IMG/VR virus record: IMGVR_UViG_3300044697_000009
Span: 1 to 64,000 of that record
Direction: 5' to 3' (one strand)
Length of the DNA: 64,000 bases
DNA from: a virus
The number at the start of each line of letters is the position of its first letter. Within the stretch, counting starts at the first letter, position 1. The position numbers and the translations under genes are program-made. The notes below the pieces were generated by a model that worked only from the letters and a program-made list of their open reading frames with translations, was not told the origin of the DNA and searched no databases. Shown piece after piece: positions 7,864 to 17,117 of this stretch.

Positions 7864-8730
7864 ATGAAACTCGTTTTGACAATATTCGCAATTCTCGCAG
7901 CTGTTATAGGTGTAGCTGAATTAACATCAAGTGGTGATAGAACAAAAGCCAGTGTTATGATTACGACAAGAAGTCTTGATCACGGCGGAACTGGAACTAT
8001 CCTTCAGTCAAGTAATCAAGGTAGTTATATCTTGACCAACGCTCATGTCTGTGAGGTAGTTAAAGACGGTGGAGTAGTTACTGCTAATCATCAACAATAT
8101 CAAGTCGATGCATATCAAGAATCACCTACTAATGATCTTTGTATGATATATGTTCAACAAAACCTTCATGAGTCAACTAAGATCTCCCATCGCGCCCCTC
8201 GATTAAATGCAGATGCGACCGCAGTTGGCCATCCGGCTCTTATGCCTACTGTTATTTCCGAAGGTAAATTCTCTGAGCATTCTATCATTAATGTTATCAT
8301 CGGGTTTAAACCTTGTACAGCAGAAGATCAAGCCGATCCGTTAAAAGGATTGTTATGTGCGTTTTTAGGTGGTATTCCTATTGAACGTAGTTATGATTCC
8401 CAACTCGTATCAGCGACGATTATGCCTGGTAGTTCTGGAAGTGCCGTATATAACACAAGTAATAGACTTGTTGGTGTTGTATTTGCTGGTCAAGGTGATT
8501 TTGGCTATGCCTGGACTATGCCATATCAAGCCGTGACTCGTTTCTTGTATCGTGAACTCCGTCGTGATGGATGGACGTATGTAGATCAATCAAGTGTTTT
8601 TGGAGTGAAATCAGAAGCGAGGAACGTTGATATCTATACCGCAATGAATAAATGCAAAACGTTGCGAACTATTCCTAATGATGAAGTAGCTAGGATTTGT
8701 AACATCTTGAAACGTGATGTGGTGTATTAA
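7864..8730 (+). CDS. Exported trypsin-like serine protease
   Basis: 288 residues with an N-terminal hydrophobic signal peptide or anchor (residues 3-19). The chymotrypsin-fold triad is visible: His61 in TNAHVC, Asp91 in NDLCMI and Ser191 in MPGSSGSAV. Length is one protease domain without PDZ repeats, unlike DegP. An ACCAGGAAGG ribosome site lies just upstream. A secreted protease is unusual in a phage; in a Gram-negative host it would act in the periplasm or at the surface, perhaps in superinfection exclusion, lysis or cleavage of an envelope target. Domain call secure, role inferred from the envelope-gene neighbourhood. Confidence 0.88.
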   Translation: MKLVLTIFAILAAVIGVAELTSSGDRTKASVMITTRSLDHGGTGTILQSSNQGSYILTNAHVCEVVKDGGVVTANHQQYQVDAYQESPTNDLCMIYVQQNLHESTKISHRAPRLNADATAVGHPALMPTVISEGKFSEHSIINVIIGFKPCTAEDQADPLKGLLCAFLGGIPIERSYDSQLVSATIMPGSSGSAVYNTSNRLVGVVFAGQGDFGYAWTMPYQAVTRFLYRELRRDGWTYVDQSSVFGVKSEARNVDIYTAMNKCKTLRTIPNDEVARICNILKRDVVY

Positions 8731-8731
8731 T

Positions 8732-8926
8732 ATGAAAAAATTGGCGTTAATAACAAGCTATTTAAGTGCGACATTGGCAACTATCGTTGGTATATCGACC
8801 GCAATTTTCGCATATACCTCCAATACTACAGCTAGAGCAACTACAGTGGCGGTGATATTAGGAATATTTAGTATTGCGTCTTGGGGCATTTCTTTTACTA
8901 GTCCTAAGAATTTAGAGGAAAGATAA
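8732..8926 (+). CDS. Small two-helix membrane protein
   Basis: 64 residues from the ATG at 8732, just after the protease stop. Two hydrophobic helices (about 4-27 and 38-56). Overlaps the next gene by one base. Size and topology resemble small holins or pinholins, but nothing proves that. Confidence 0.6.
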   Translation: MKKLALITSYLSATLATIVGISTAIFAYTSNTTARATTVAVILGIFSIASWGISFTSPKNLEER

Positions 8927-9273
8927 TGCTACAGAATATAAAGACTGCTATTACTAATGTTGCAAATCAGATTGTTCAAGGCATTACCATCATAGCAGGA
9001 ATCGTAGCTGCTGTATTTGCTGCGCTGTTCTTTATCGAACGAAATGAAAAAGATGCAGATGATGCACTACTGAAAGACCAAAAAGCTAATGCTCAGATTA
9101 ATCAGGATGAATCGCAAGTCTCACAAAACGATAAAGCCTTAGATTCTGAAGCACAAAAAAGACAAGATACAGAGAATCAGATTAATAATGAGAATAAGGA
9201 GAATCCTAGTGAAGGCCAAATGCTTGATTTCTTTAATTCTAATGACTCTAGTAACTCTTCCAGCAAAAGCTGA
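8926..9273 (+). CDS. Membrane-anchored coiled-coil protein (possible inner-membrane spanin)
   Basis: 115 residues: one transmembrane helix at about 17-37, then a long hydrophilic Q/N/E/K-rich coiled coil and an Asn/Ser-rich tail. This topology (N-in anchor, periplasmic coiled coil) is that of inner-membrane spanins, and the following small gene begins inside it with an export signal, as outer-membrane spanins often do. However, the downstream product lacks a lipobox, so the spanin reading is only a hypothesis. Confidence 0.5.
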   Translation: MLQNIKTAITNVANQIVQGITIIAGIVAAVFAALFFIERNEKDADDALLKDQKANAQINQDESQVSQNDKALDSEAQKRQDTENQINNENKENPSEGQMLDFFNSNDSSNSSSKS

Positions 9274-9463
9274 TACGAAGTTTCATTTCCATGACCGTGT
9301 TTCATTTACTCGTGATTTCTACGGGAAATGTGAAGGAACTGTAATTAGCTTTAAAGCTCCTGATACTTATGAACTTGAATCGGTGTATTGCAATGGTTAC
9401 TTTTATATGGGTCGTTTGTTCGCAACTGAAAACGAACTTACGATAGTGCCGACAAGTGATTAA
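9209..9463 (+). CDS. Small exported protein, possible SH3-like fold
   Basis: 84 residues from the GTG at 9209, chosen because AAGGAG (9196-9201) is ideally spaced and the resulting N-terminus is a textbook signal peptide ending LPAKA. The mature part (HDRVSFTRDFYGKCEGTVIS ...) is beta-rich with two cysteines. It lies embedded in the 3' end of the coiled-coil gene. Function unknown. Confidence 0.55.
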   Translation: MKAKCLISLILMTLVTLPAKADTKFHFHDRVSFTRDFYGKCEGTVISFKAPDTYELESVYCNGYFYMGRLFATENELTIVPTSD

Positions 9464-9842
9464 ATATTTATTGATATTTACATTGTTAGGAAATTTATGC
9501 TATGCTGATACAAACGTTACGTTCTTGCCTAAAGGATCAACTACGCCGTATGACGGATATCTTTTCACACCAGACGCAGCAACAACTGCCTATAAAGCAG
9601 AACAACAATTACCCCAATATAAGCTTCTTAATGAATCACTTACAACCTCACTTACCCTCGAACAAAACAATACAAAACAAGAAACTGATGAAAAACAAAT
9701 CTGCATGACAGATAATCAAAACCTCAGAACAAGTCTTGAAAAAACAAAAGAAACATCAACTCTTGAGAAAATTCTTTACATCGGTATTGGTATTGTTGTA
9801 ACGGGGTTAGCTGTTGATCTTGGAAGTAAGGTGACTAGATGA
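9456..9842 (+). CDS. Exported protein with C-terminal transmembrane helix
   Basis: 128 residues from a GTG start overlapping the previous stop. Signal peptide (ends LCYA), polar Gln/Asn-rich helical middle and a C-terminal membrane helix (ILYIGIGIVVTGLAVDLG). Predicted envelope protein; no family recognised. Ends with ATGA overlap to the next gene. Confidence 0.55.
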   Translation: MIKYLLIFTLLGNLCYADTNVTFLPKGSTTPYDGYLFTPDAATTAYKAEQQLPQYKLLNESLTTSLTLEQNNTKQETDEKQICMTDNQNLRTSLEKTKETSTLEKILYIGIGIVVTGLAVDLGSKVTR

Positions 9843-10162
9843 AAACGTTTTTATCGTATATATTAATTTTTTCCGCCACAATAATGACATTAAATTACAA
9901 AGATATCAAAGCTAAATACATAACAAAATACCCACCTGGCACTTGCGTATTATATGACGGAAATGGCGTTAAATTCAATGATAAAATAATCGGGTTTCAA
10001 AATGGAAAATATAAAGTAATTTTTTGGTATGGTCCTGATAAAATATCTACACACTTAGCTAAAAGTGATATTATTACTGGAAGTTTTACTGAAGATCGTT
10101 GGTGGATCAATAGGTATTGGACTGTCGCTAATTGTGATGAACTAGAACAGAAATATAAATAA
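9839..10162 (+). CDS. Small exported beta-rich protein
   Basis: 107 residues with a hydrophobic signal sequence (5-17) and a beta-rich mature region containing two cysteines and aromatic residues (DRWWINRYW). Segments such as PPGTCVLYDGNG ... KIIGFQNGKYKVIFWY suggest an SH3/KOW-like barrel related in style to the product at 9209. Last gene of the envelope cassette. Confidence 0.5.
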   Translation: MKTFLSYILIFSATIMTLNYKDIKAKYITKYPPGTCVLYDGNGVKFNDKIIGFQNGKYKVIFWYGPDKISTHLAKSDIITGSFTEDRWWINRYWTVANCDELEQKYK

Positions 10163-10308
10163 TGTTAATTAAATGTAAATACTGCAAGAAATCCTACCCT
10201 AAATCCTGTATGGAAACTCCTGATTATTGTTCAAAATTCTGTGTCCGTGGCAGTAGTTCAGGATTGTCATACGAAAATTATAAAAAGAATGAAAAAAAAG
10301 ATAAATGA
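10162..10308 (+). CDS. Small zinc-finger protein
   Basis: 48 residues, start overlapping the previous stop (TAATG). CKYCKKSYPKSC and DYCSKFC provide CxxC...C...CxxxC zinc ligands, followed by a basic tail. Typical of tiny phage zinc-knuckle proteins. Overlaps the next gene start by 20 bp. Confidence 0.55.
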   Translation: MLIKCKYCKKSYPKSCMETPDYCSKFCVRGSSSGLSYENYKKNEKKDK

Positions 10309-10966
10309 GTATTCAATCGAAGAACTATCAAAACTAGCCGAATCGACTGAAGACACAAAAACAGAAAGAATTATAGAAGATGCAGGTACTGACGTCCTGT
10401 CGTTTGTTACATTCTATAATCTTAAAGCTGGACGTGATGTAGTACCTCAAAAAACGATTTATTTCCTATACAAAGAATGGTCAAAGACTCCTTTACCAAA
10501 GAAAACTTTTGAAATCGAGCTTAGTAAATACTTAGTTCCTAATCAAATTGGCGGTGTCATAGTCTATAGGATTAATAAAAAAGCTACAGAAATTTCAGCT
10601 AAAGCATGGGAATTAATTCTCTTAAAATCACGTGAAGCAACTAAAATCCCACAAATCAAGAAACACTTCGAATTATTCTGTAAAGCATATGATATAAAAC
10701 CGGGCGACTATTTCGTACAGAGTTTTGTATTATATGATATGTATGATGAATTCTGCTACAAGACTAAGAAAAAAACACATATGGGACCTCAAGAATTCCA
10801 TAATGTATGTGAAGTATATTTCAAGCAAAAACGATTAACCCAAAATAAGCTTGCTTGGTGGGGTTTAGATCCATCAATCAAGAAGCATCTAACCATGGAT
10901 CGGTTATTAAGGCTACGGAGGGCCAGATTGCTTTATGCCAAAAAGAAAAAGTCGAAGAAGTCGTGA
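10289..10966 (+). CDS. Hypothetical protein with tandem winged-helix-like segments
   Basis: 225 residues from the ATG at 10289; an upstream GTG would overlap the zinc-finger gene much more. Two segments share the pattern F-x-x-x-Y-x-(L/I)-K-x-G ... (L/M)Y-x-E(W/F) (around residues 40-85 and 133-180), resembling the helical/winged region of D5-type primase-helicases. The C-terminus is strongly basic (LLYAKKKKSKKS). I infer a DNA-binding protein; no enzymatic motif is seen. Confidence 0.5.
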   Translation: MKKKINEYSIEELSKLAESTEDTKTERIIEDAGTDVLSFVTFYNLKAGRDVVPQKTIYFLYKEWSKTPLPKKTFEIELSKYLVPNQIGGVIVYRINKKATEISAKAWELILLKSREATKIPQIKKHFELFCKAYDIKPGDYFVQSFVLYDMYDEFCYKTKKKTHMGPQEFHNVCEVYFKQKRLTQNKLAWWGLDPSIKKHLTMDRLLRLRRARLLYAKKKKSKKS

Positions 10967-11552
10967 GAAATACCCTGCATTATATCCACATTTAAATGTA
11001 AAATCAAAATATGAAATGTTTGATATGGATTATGTAAAAGAACTTCCAGATAAGCCGGTGCCTCATTGTGGAAATTCAGATGGTAAGTGTAAAGTCTGTA
11101 ACAACCCTAAAACTAGGTTCATTAATCCAAAAGATTATTTAAACAGATTTATGGAAGAATTCGCTAATGCTGATTTTCATCATGATGGCAAGAAACTTGA
11201 TGATTCACCAAAAGCTAGGAAAGAAGCGTATAACAGATCTAATGCTAGATACAGAGATCTTTTGAATCAACTCAAAATTAATCAAAGTCTTTTAGTTGAT
11301 ATTGAGAAACTTCATGAATTCAATAGTTTTCAAAACAGGATATTTATGAATCCGAATTTCGAAGACCAGAGTTATTCACCGGAAGACTTTGCTATTTTTA
11401 TTGAAGAACTAAAGGAATTATTGAATAACAAGAATTTACGGAAAAATATCAAGAACAAGAAGCTTCTAAAGGATTTTAAAGAACGACTTGAAGAATACGA
11501 ATCAATGGACTATAAATCTGATGATAGCGATGACAGTTCCAGCGGTGGTTAA
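10935..11552 (+). CDS. Hypothetical protein with cysteine cluster
   Basis: 205 residues. Basic N-terminus, a CGNSDGKCKVCNN cysteine cluster around 45-57, then a helical region and an acidic Ser/Asp tail (SDDSDDSSSGG). Last rightward gene of the left arm; its 3' end overlaps the leftward gene below by 51 bp. Family not recognised. Confidence 0.55.
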   Translation: MPKRKSRRSREKYPALYPHLNVKSKYEMFDMDYVKELPDKPVPHCGNSDGKCKVCNNPKTRFINPKDYLNRFMEEFANADFHHDGKKLDDSPKARKEAYNRSNARYRDLLNQLKINQSLLVDIEKLHEFNSFQNRIFMNPNFEDQSYSPEDFAIFIEELKELLNNKNLRKNIKNKKLLKDFKERLEEYESMDYKSDDSDDSSSGG

Positions 11553-11801
11553 GATTACAGTACCAAGTTTCAATGCGCCTAGCATTCTGTCTCTAAAAGA
11601 TTTCAATGGTTCTAAATCAGCTTGAATTTTATTGAAGTTTTCTTGTTGAGCTTTTTCTAGTAACGAAATGTGTCTCTCGGCAATGTCGGTACGTTTAACA
11701 TGATATTCCCAGTCTGCCCTCATCTTACCGCTTTCGACTTTTATATCACTAATGTCTTCAATAATCTTATCTAGTTTATCATTTATTCTTTGATCATCCA
11801 T
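11502..11801 (-). CDS. Coiled-coil protein with C-terminal membrane helix (holin/hemolysin XhlA-like)
   Basis: 99 residues: charged coiled coil for about 70 residues and a single C-terminal membrane helix (LKLGTVILTTAGTVIAIIRFIV). This layout is shared with XhlA-type holin accessory proteins and small phage membrane proteins. It is the last gene of the leftward virion operons and overlaps the convergent rightward gene. A lysis role is possible but unproven. Confidence 0.5.
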   Translation of the reverse strand: MDDQRINDKLDKIIEDISDIKVESGKMRADWEYHVKRTDIAERHISLLEKAQQENFNKIQADLEPLKSFRDRMLGALKLGTVILTTAGTVIAIIRFIVH

Positions 11802-11808
11802 AACTCTC

Positions 11809-14574
11809 TCAAAAGCTATACTTCATTTTCCCAGTGGGAGCAGAAGCTCTAGGGGTTTGTTCAGTTTTAAGTCTAGAATTCATATCTGGATCTAAATACG
11901 CTTTAGCCATAGGATTTTGTTGTATTGCAAAGATGGCGGCATTCTTTCTAACCGAGTCATTTGATTGTAAAGCAGAACTCAATGCTTCACCTAAATTCTT
12001 AGTCTGAGGATTCATAGCAAGTTTTTGAGCTACTCCCGTTAAGACTTGATCAGGAGCATTGTAAGCTGATCCGCCTATTTGAGTATTACTACTATCAGTT
12101 TTAGGCCCATTTAATGCGATAGTGCCAGTGTTCTGAAATTGTTTAGCCGTATTCTCTCTTTGAGATGAATTCTTTATGTAATTGGCGACTTCGTCTTTAT
12201 TTAATCCTACTTTAGAAAACAACGATTGGTAAGGCCTTCCTTCTGCCTGGGCTTGTTGCATATTTTGTTGATCAAGTTCAGACAGACGATTCAACACGGT
12301 CTTAATTTTATCCATTGGTTGTTGTACTGGAGCCATAGATTGTCCGATTTGAGACCCGCCAGCCTGAACTGCACCTAAGTTCTGTAATCCAGTATTTGAT
12401 GCTTGTCCAGCTATGTTACCGGCCATTACTCCAGCACTTTGTAAGTTCTTCGGAATAGAGACTTGTGGATGAGTTAAAAGACCCATTAAATCAACAGTAT
12501 TAGCTTTATCAACGAGTTGTTTTTGTTGCATTGCTTTATTCAATAAAGCTTGGTCTTGTGCTTGAGTCTGTTTTAAAGTCTGCTGGTATTGATTCTCTAT
12601 GTTATTTAATACAGCTTGATTTTGTAGATCAGTTGCATGTTGGATTTGTTGTCCTTGTTGAGCTACTTGTTGAAAATTCCTCTGAATCTTCTGAGCTAAT
12701 ACTGGATCAAATTTCTGTACAGCAGCTAGATTTTGTTCAAACTTCGCTTGTCTAGCGAGATCTGCAATACTAGAGCTTTGAGAATTTGCAGCTTGGCCTT
12801 GTCTTGCAAGAGTTGCAATGTTGTTAAGTCCATTACCAATATCTTGTTGGAACTGAACCCCAGCTCTATAACCGGCATCAGCTGCCGCAAGGCCTGGGAA
12901 TTTAGCTTGCATTAAAGATGAGAGTTTATTGTATTGATCATTGATGAAACTATTATCAGCAGCACTGAGAGTTGGATCATTTCTCATTTGTCTAAGATTA
13001 GTTCTTAACTGCCTTAATTGTTCATAAGTAGGATCTAATGTCCCACCTTCACGAGTCTTAACTAATTTAGAAATAGGAGACGTTGTTTCAGGACTACCTG
13101 GTTGAGCAAATTTTGATACAGTCGACAATGTCTGATTACTTGTATCCATACCAGGAGGTGTGTCTTTAACGATATTAAGACTTAAGATCTGCCGTCCGTC
13201 TTGTGTCTGTGATGGAACGATTTGATATTTAGCGGCAAGACCTTGTTGACGGGCTTGAGCAACAGCTAGTTCTCCTTGGTCTTGGAGTTTTTCAACTGTA
13301 CCTGGAACCGCAGGAGCTGTAGCATATGTCGTGACTTGTTTAGTTTTAATCGGGCCTTCTACGATATTCTGGAGTTCATTTTGTAGATAAGGTTCGTTTT
13401 TAGAATTTAATTGATTCAAACTATCATAAAACTGATCAACATAGTCATCAAATGCATCAATAGGCTGAATACTTGATGGATCTCGTCCTTCAGGAGAATT
13501 AGCTAAATCTGAATTCACTTGATTAATAGTTTTACCGGCGTTTTGAGCATTGACTTGTTGATAAGCATTCCCACGTTCGCCTAATGAAGCTTCGATATCA
13601 GCTTGAGTTTGTTGAGCAGCATTTAATAATTGTTTATTTTGTATAGCTTCGGCATTTGTTTGTGCAATACTAGATTGGTCTTTAGCAGCTTTAGTTGCTT
13701 CTTTTTTAGCTGTTTCGATATTATCTATATTGTGTTTAGCATTATCCTGGGCTTGAGCCAATGCTTGATCTGCCGCGTCTTGAGCTGCAGGACCAATAAG
13801 ATTTTGACCTTGTTGTCCAGCTTTTGTTGCTTGAATAACAGCACTATTTGTTTCAGGATTAGCGGCATCTATTGCACCACTACCAGCGCCAAATACACCG
13901 CCAAGCATAGCGCCAGTTTGTGCTCCTTTAAGAGCATCATTAAGATTTTGTTGTTGTTCTTGTTGGCTTGCACCTATGATATTATTTGGAGAATTAGCTG
14001 ATGCCAATGCTGCACCACCAACTGCGCCTATTCCAGCGCCTTTAATTGCTTTTGGTAGGACTTTAGCTGCAGCTCCAGCGACAGAACCAGCTTCAGGTAA
14101 TGCTCTGAGTCCAGCAAGAGCTTCAGTTCCTCCAACAGCTAAACCGGCTAGTCCACCACCAACACCAACACCTTTACCGATCGCAGAAGCCAATGGATGA
14201 GTAGCTTCGTCAGTTTCAGTCTGTTTCTGAGACAATTGTTTATACTGATTATAGAGTTGTTCAAGTTTTTGTGTATCAGTTAAATCCGAAGGATGCTGTA
14301 TAACATCACCTAAAACTCCACGAGCACCTTCAGCTGCAGTATATGCGCCTTCACCGATTAATCCCCTAACAGCAGCATTTGCAGTAGAATTAATATAACC
14401 AGATGGAGTGACATCATCAAGTTGTTTTTGAAAATTGTCTTGAGGTGTAGACGGTTGGCTTTGAGGAGAATTTTGAGCAATATAAGAATTTACATCAAAT
14501 CCAGAAGACTGGGGTTCTGCTTGATTATCTTCTTGTTGATTTTGTTGGATGTATTGGTTTACATCAAAACTCAT
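11809..14574 (-). CDS. Large internal virion (DNA ejection) protein
   Basis: 921 residues, Gln/Ala/Asn-rich. The N-terminus has a repeated FDVN(Q/S)YI motif (residues about 3-8 and 25-30). A Gly/Ala-rich hydrophobic stretch at about 130-200 (GKGVGVGGGLAGLAVGG) could insert in a membrane, followed by long helical Gln-rich sequence. Composition, size and position at the end of the podovirus-like structural operon match internal core/ejection proteins (T7 gp15/gp16 or P22 gp16/gp20 type in role, without detectable homology). Overlaps the next upstream gene by 4 bp. Confidence 0.6.
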   Translation of the reverse strand: MSFDVNQYIQQNQQEDNQAEPQSSGFDVNSYIAQNSPQSQPSTPQDNFQKQLDDVTPSGYINSTANAAVRGLIGEGAYTAAEGARGVLGDVIQHPSDLTDTQKLEQLYNQYKQLSQKQTETDEATHPLASAIGKGVGVGGGLAGLAVGGTEALAGLRALPEAGSVAGAAAKVLPKAIKGAGIGAVGGAALASANSPNNIIGASQQEQQQNLNDALKGAQTGAMLGGVFGAGSGAIDAANPETNSAVIQATKAGQQGQNLIGPAAQDAADQALAQAQDNAKHNIDNIETAKKEATKAAKDQSSIAQTNAEAIQNKQLLNAAQQTQADIEASLGERGNAYQQVNAQNAGKTINQVNSDLANSPEGRDPSSIQPIDAFDDYVDQFYDSLNQLNSKNEPYLQNELQNIVEGPIKTKQVTTYATAPAVPGTVEKLQDQGELAVAQARQQGLAAKYQIVPSQTQDGRQILSLNIVKDTPPGMDTSNQTLSTVSKFAQPGSPETTSPISKLVKTREGGTLDPTYEQLRQLRTNLRQMRNDPTLSAADNSFINDQYNKLSSLMQAKFPGLAAADAGYRAGVQFQQDIGNGLNNIATLARQGQAANSQSSSIADLARQAKFEQNLAAVQKFDPVLAQKIQRNFQQVAQQGQQIQHATDLQNQAVLNNIENQYQQTLKQTQAQDQALLNKAMQQKQLVDKANTVDLMGLLTHPQVSIPKNLQSAGVMAGNIAGQASNTGLQNLGAVQAGGSQIGQSMAPVQQPMDKIKTVLNRLSELDQQNMQQAQAEGRPYQSLFSKVGLNKDEVANYIKNSSQRENTAKQFQNTGTIALNGPKTDSSNTQIGGSAYNAPDQVLTGVAQKLAMNPQTKNLGEALSSALQSNDSVRKNAAIFAIQQNPMAKAYLDPDMNSRLKTEQTPRASAPTGKMKYSF

Positions 14575-17117
14575 TGAAGAAGTCCTTTAGATTTGAGAAT
14601 ATTTCCCAAAACAGCTTTATTTGGATCAGAATCATCCATTGTTTGGTAATGTTGAAGAGCTTGTTGGTCTTGAGATGAAACTTCATTCACAGGAGTATTA
14701 TATTGACGAATAGCCGCATTCAATACCGGAGTATCAGCACCACTAAATGGCTTGCCATATTGTTCTGCTAATTCACTCTTTCTTTGATTTATTGTAGTTT
14801 TATAATCATCTCTTAAAGCTTGTACAGTTTTTTGGATTTGATTAACCAATGCTGGATCAGTTTTTCTTAAATCAATATTTGGGTTATTACCATAATATTG
14901 AATTTTTTGAGCAATAGTTCTACCGATAGTTTGAAGTTGAGTCCTATCGATTTTACCTTCACTTCCACCCAATCCACGGATTTGCATACCGCTAGCTACG
15001 TCTTGTTCAGCATCTGATAAGATTTGAGGAGTCAAAGGTACAGATTTGTTATTAATTAAATTCATCGCTTTATCCAACGAACCTAAGTTCTGAGTCGATG
15101 GTTTAATCAAAGGATCATTTTGGATATGATTAATGAATTGAGAAGCAAGTTGTCGGTCTTGCATCGTCATTCTAGTACCATTCATAGAGTTATATCCCTG
15201 GATTCTGGCATTACCCATAATACTAGCGGATTTTTCTCTAGATTCGTTACTAGCCTTAGCTCTTTCATTTTCTTGTTGTTGCTGATAAACCATTTTAATC
15301 ATTGCATTTTTAAGCTGCTGATCTTGTTTCAAATATGGAGCGACTTGCATCAAATCATTAGCACTTGCGTTGTCAGGAACTTTAATACCTTTAGATTGAA
15401 GATATTGTTTCATGACTTGCGATACAGGACTTGCTGGATCATCTGATTGCATTTTAATTTGCTCAGCAAGATTTTGTACAGGGAGTTGCCCTAAATCACC
15501 AAGAGATTTGAAATAAGCCGGATTAACTGGAGTAGCACCGTGACCAGCAATACCAGCCGCCAATAAAGCACCGGAATTAGCTCCAGCTTCAGCTGACATA
15601 TAGTTTTCACGTTGTTGCTGGGCTTGTTTCAACTGATCCATAATAGATTGTCTAGATGCGATTTGATCTGGATTCAAACCTACTTGTGAAGCAGGAACGG
15701 CATCCTGATCTTCAGACTTCATACCTAAATCTGATACATCGGCAATCTTAGCGATGTCTTCAGGACTTGCAGCATCTAAATCTGTAGAAGTTTGAGGCAT
15801 TGTACCAGACCCAGTGTCTTGGTCTTGCGCCTGTGGACTATCGACATATCCAATTGCAGAACTTTGATCTTGATCCTGACTATCATCTTGTTGAGACTGA
15901 TCTTGGTCTTGATCATTTAGAATTAAATCATTAGCAGCTTGATCGATTTGATCTCCAGTACTCATATCTGCCGCATTCTCAGCGTCTTGTTCTTCATCCT
16001 CAGGAGTATACATTCCAGTCATTATAGGACTAGCTGAGATATCTTGTTCGTCACCTTGTACTTCTTCAACTCGCGGAGTTCCTTCATCATAATGACGAAC
16101 TTTACCACCTTTATTTAATGCTTCTCTTTGTTCTTCAGATAAGAATTCAGCAAATGCAGCTTTAAGACCTTCTATATTATTTTTATTATGATCACCTTCT
16201 GATTCTTCTTCATTAAGAAATTTCTTGAGACGATCTTTAAGACTCTTAATATTCTTTGTATTGTGTGGTTTTTCTTTCTTAGGCTTTATCTTACCACCTT
16301 CAGATTTCATTTCAATATCAGGATATTTTTTATGGACTTTAGATTTGACTTCAGCTTTTTCTTTAGGACTGCCGTTTTGAGACACACGAGCTAAAGCATT
16401 TCTTGCATGATTCTTATCATTAATAGGGTATCTACGTCCAGGTAAAGCGAAGTTTTTTTCAGAAATATGTTTTCTTGCATTAGTATCAAGCTTACCACCA
16501 TCATGAAGTCCTGTAGTTTGTGCAGCTTGAGCTAATTGATTTGGATCAACCGGAGTATTAGCAAGATTTTGGTATGGATTAGGTGAAGGAGATATATAAT
16601 TTTCTAGTTTTTGAAGAATCGATGGATCTTGTTGAACTTCACCACCATCATCATAACCAGGATATGACTGAGCCTTTTTAATAGCATCATTTACTTTGTC
16701 ATCACCAGGGCCAAACATATCACCAATACTTTGGTTTTTATCAGTACCTGGAGGAGGTTGAGAAGTACCGGATTGAATTGTTCCGCCTTGGTCATATTTC
16801 TTTATTTTACCGCCATAATATTCATTAGGAACTCCCTGAGCTTCTCCCATATTGACTAAATTCTGATGACGGATTTTATCGTATTTTTGTTGTTGAGTTT
16901 CATCTGGAGTAGGAGTTGGAGAAGGTTTAGGACCTTCAAAAGCTAAGGTAAGAGCTTGTCCTATATTTGTCAATGGTCCAATAGCACTATCTAATACAGA
17001 GTTATCATAATCTGATCCTGAATCATTAGAAGCTGATGGAGTTCCATCGTCGTAATGTTTCATTTTTTTGAATTGTTCAAGAAGTTTTTTACGGTATTCT
17101 AAAGAATTCTTATCCAT
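14571..17117 (-). CDS. Large internal virion protein with GG-rich repeats
   Basis: 848 residues from the ATG at 17117, which overlaps the upstream stop; an earlier in-frame start would overlap further. The first 400 residues contain a recurring short motif, variants of K-x-Y-D-(Q/D)-G-G-x-(I/V) (YDQGGT, YDDGGEV, HDGGKL, EGGKIK, GGKVRHYDEG), separated by disordered acidic/Gln-rich linkers. The second half is helical. Such GG motifs are common in phage ejection proteins. Likely ejected with the DNA; function inferred from context. Confidence 0.6.
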   Translation of the reverse strand: MDKNSLEYRKKLLEQFKKMKHYDDGTPSASNDSGSDYDNSVLDSAIGPLTNIGQALTLAFEGPKPSPTPTPDETQQQKYDKIRHQNLVNMGEAQGVPNEYYGGKIKKYDQGGTIQSGTSQPPPGTDKNQSIGDMFGPGDDKVNDAIKKAQSYPGYDDGGEVQQDPSILQKLENYISPSPNPYQNLANTPVDPNQLAQAAQTTGLHDGGKLDTNARKHISEKNFALPGRRYPINDKNHARNALARVSQNGSPKEKAEVKSKVHKKYPDIEMKSEGGKIKPKKEKPHNTKNIKSLKDRLKKFLNEEESEGDHNKNNIEGLKAAFAEFLSEEQREALNKGGKVRHYDEGTPRVEEVQGDEQDISASPIMTGMYTPEDEEQDAENAADMSTGDQIDQAANDLILNDQDQDQSQQDDSQDQDQSSAIGYVDSPQAQDQDTGSGTMPQTSTDLDAASPEDIAKIADVSDLGMKSEDQDAVPASQVGLNPDQIASRQSIMDQLKQAQQQRENYMSAEAGANSGALLAAGIAGHGATPVNPAYFKSLGDLGQLPVQNLAEQIKMQSDDPASPVSQVMKQYLQSKGIKVPDNASANDLMQVAPYLKQDQQLKNAMIKMVYQQQQENERAKASNESREKSASIMGNARIQGYNSMNGTRMTMQDRQLASQFINHIQNDPLIKPSTQNLGSLDKAMNLINNKSVPLTPQILSDAEQDVASGMQIRGLGGSEGKIDRTQLQTIGRTIAQKIQYYGNNPNIDLRKTDPALVNQIQKTVQALRDDYKTTINQRKSELAEQYGKPFSGADTPVLNAAIRQYNTPVNEVSSQDQQALQHYQTMDDSDPNKAVLGNILKSKGLLQ

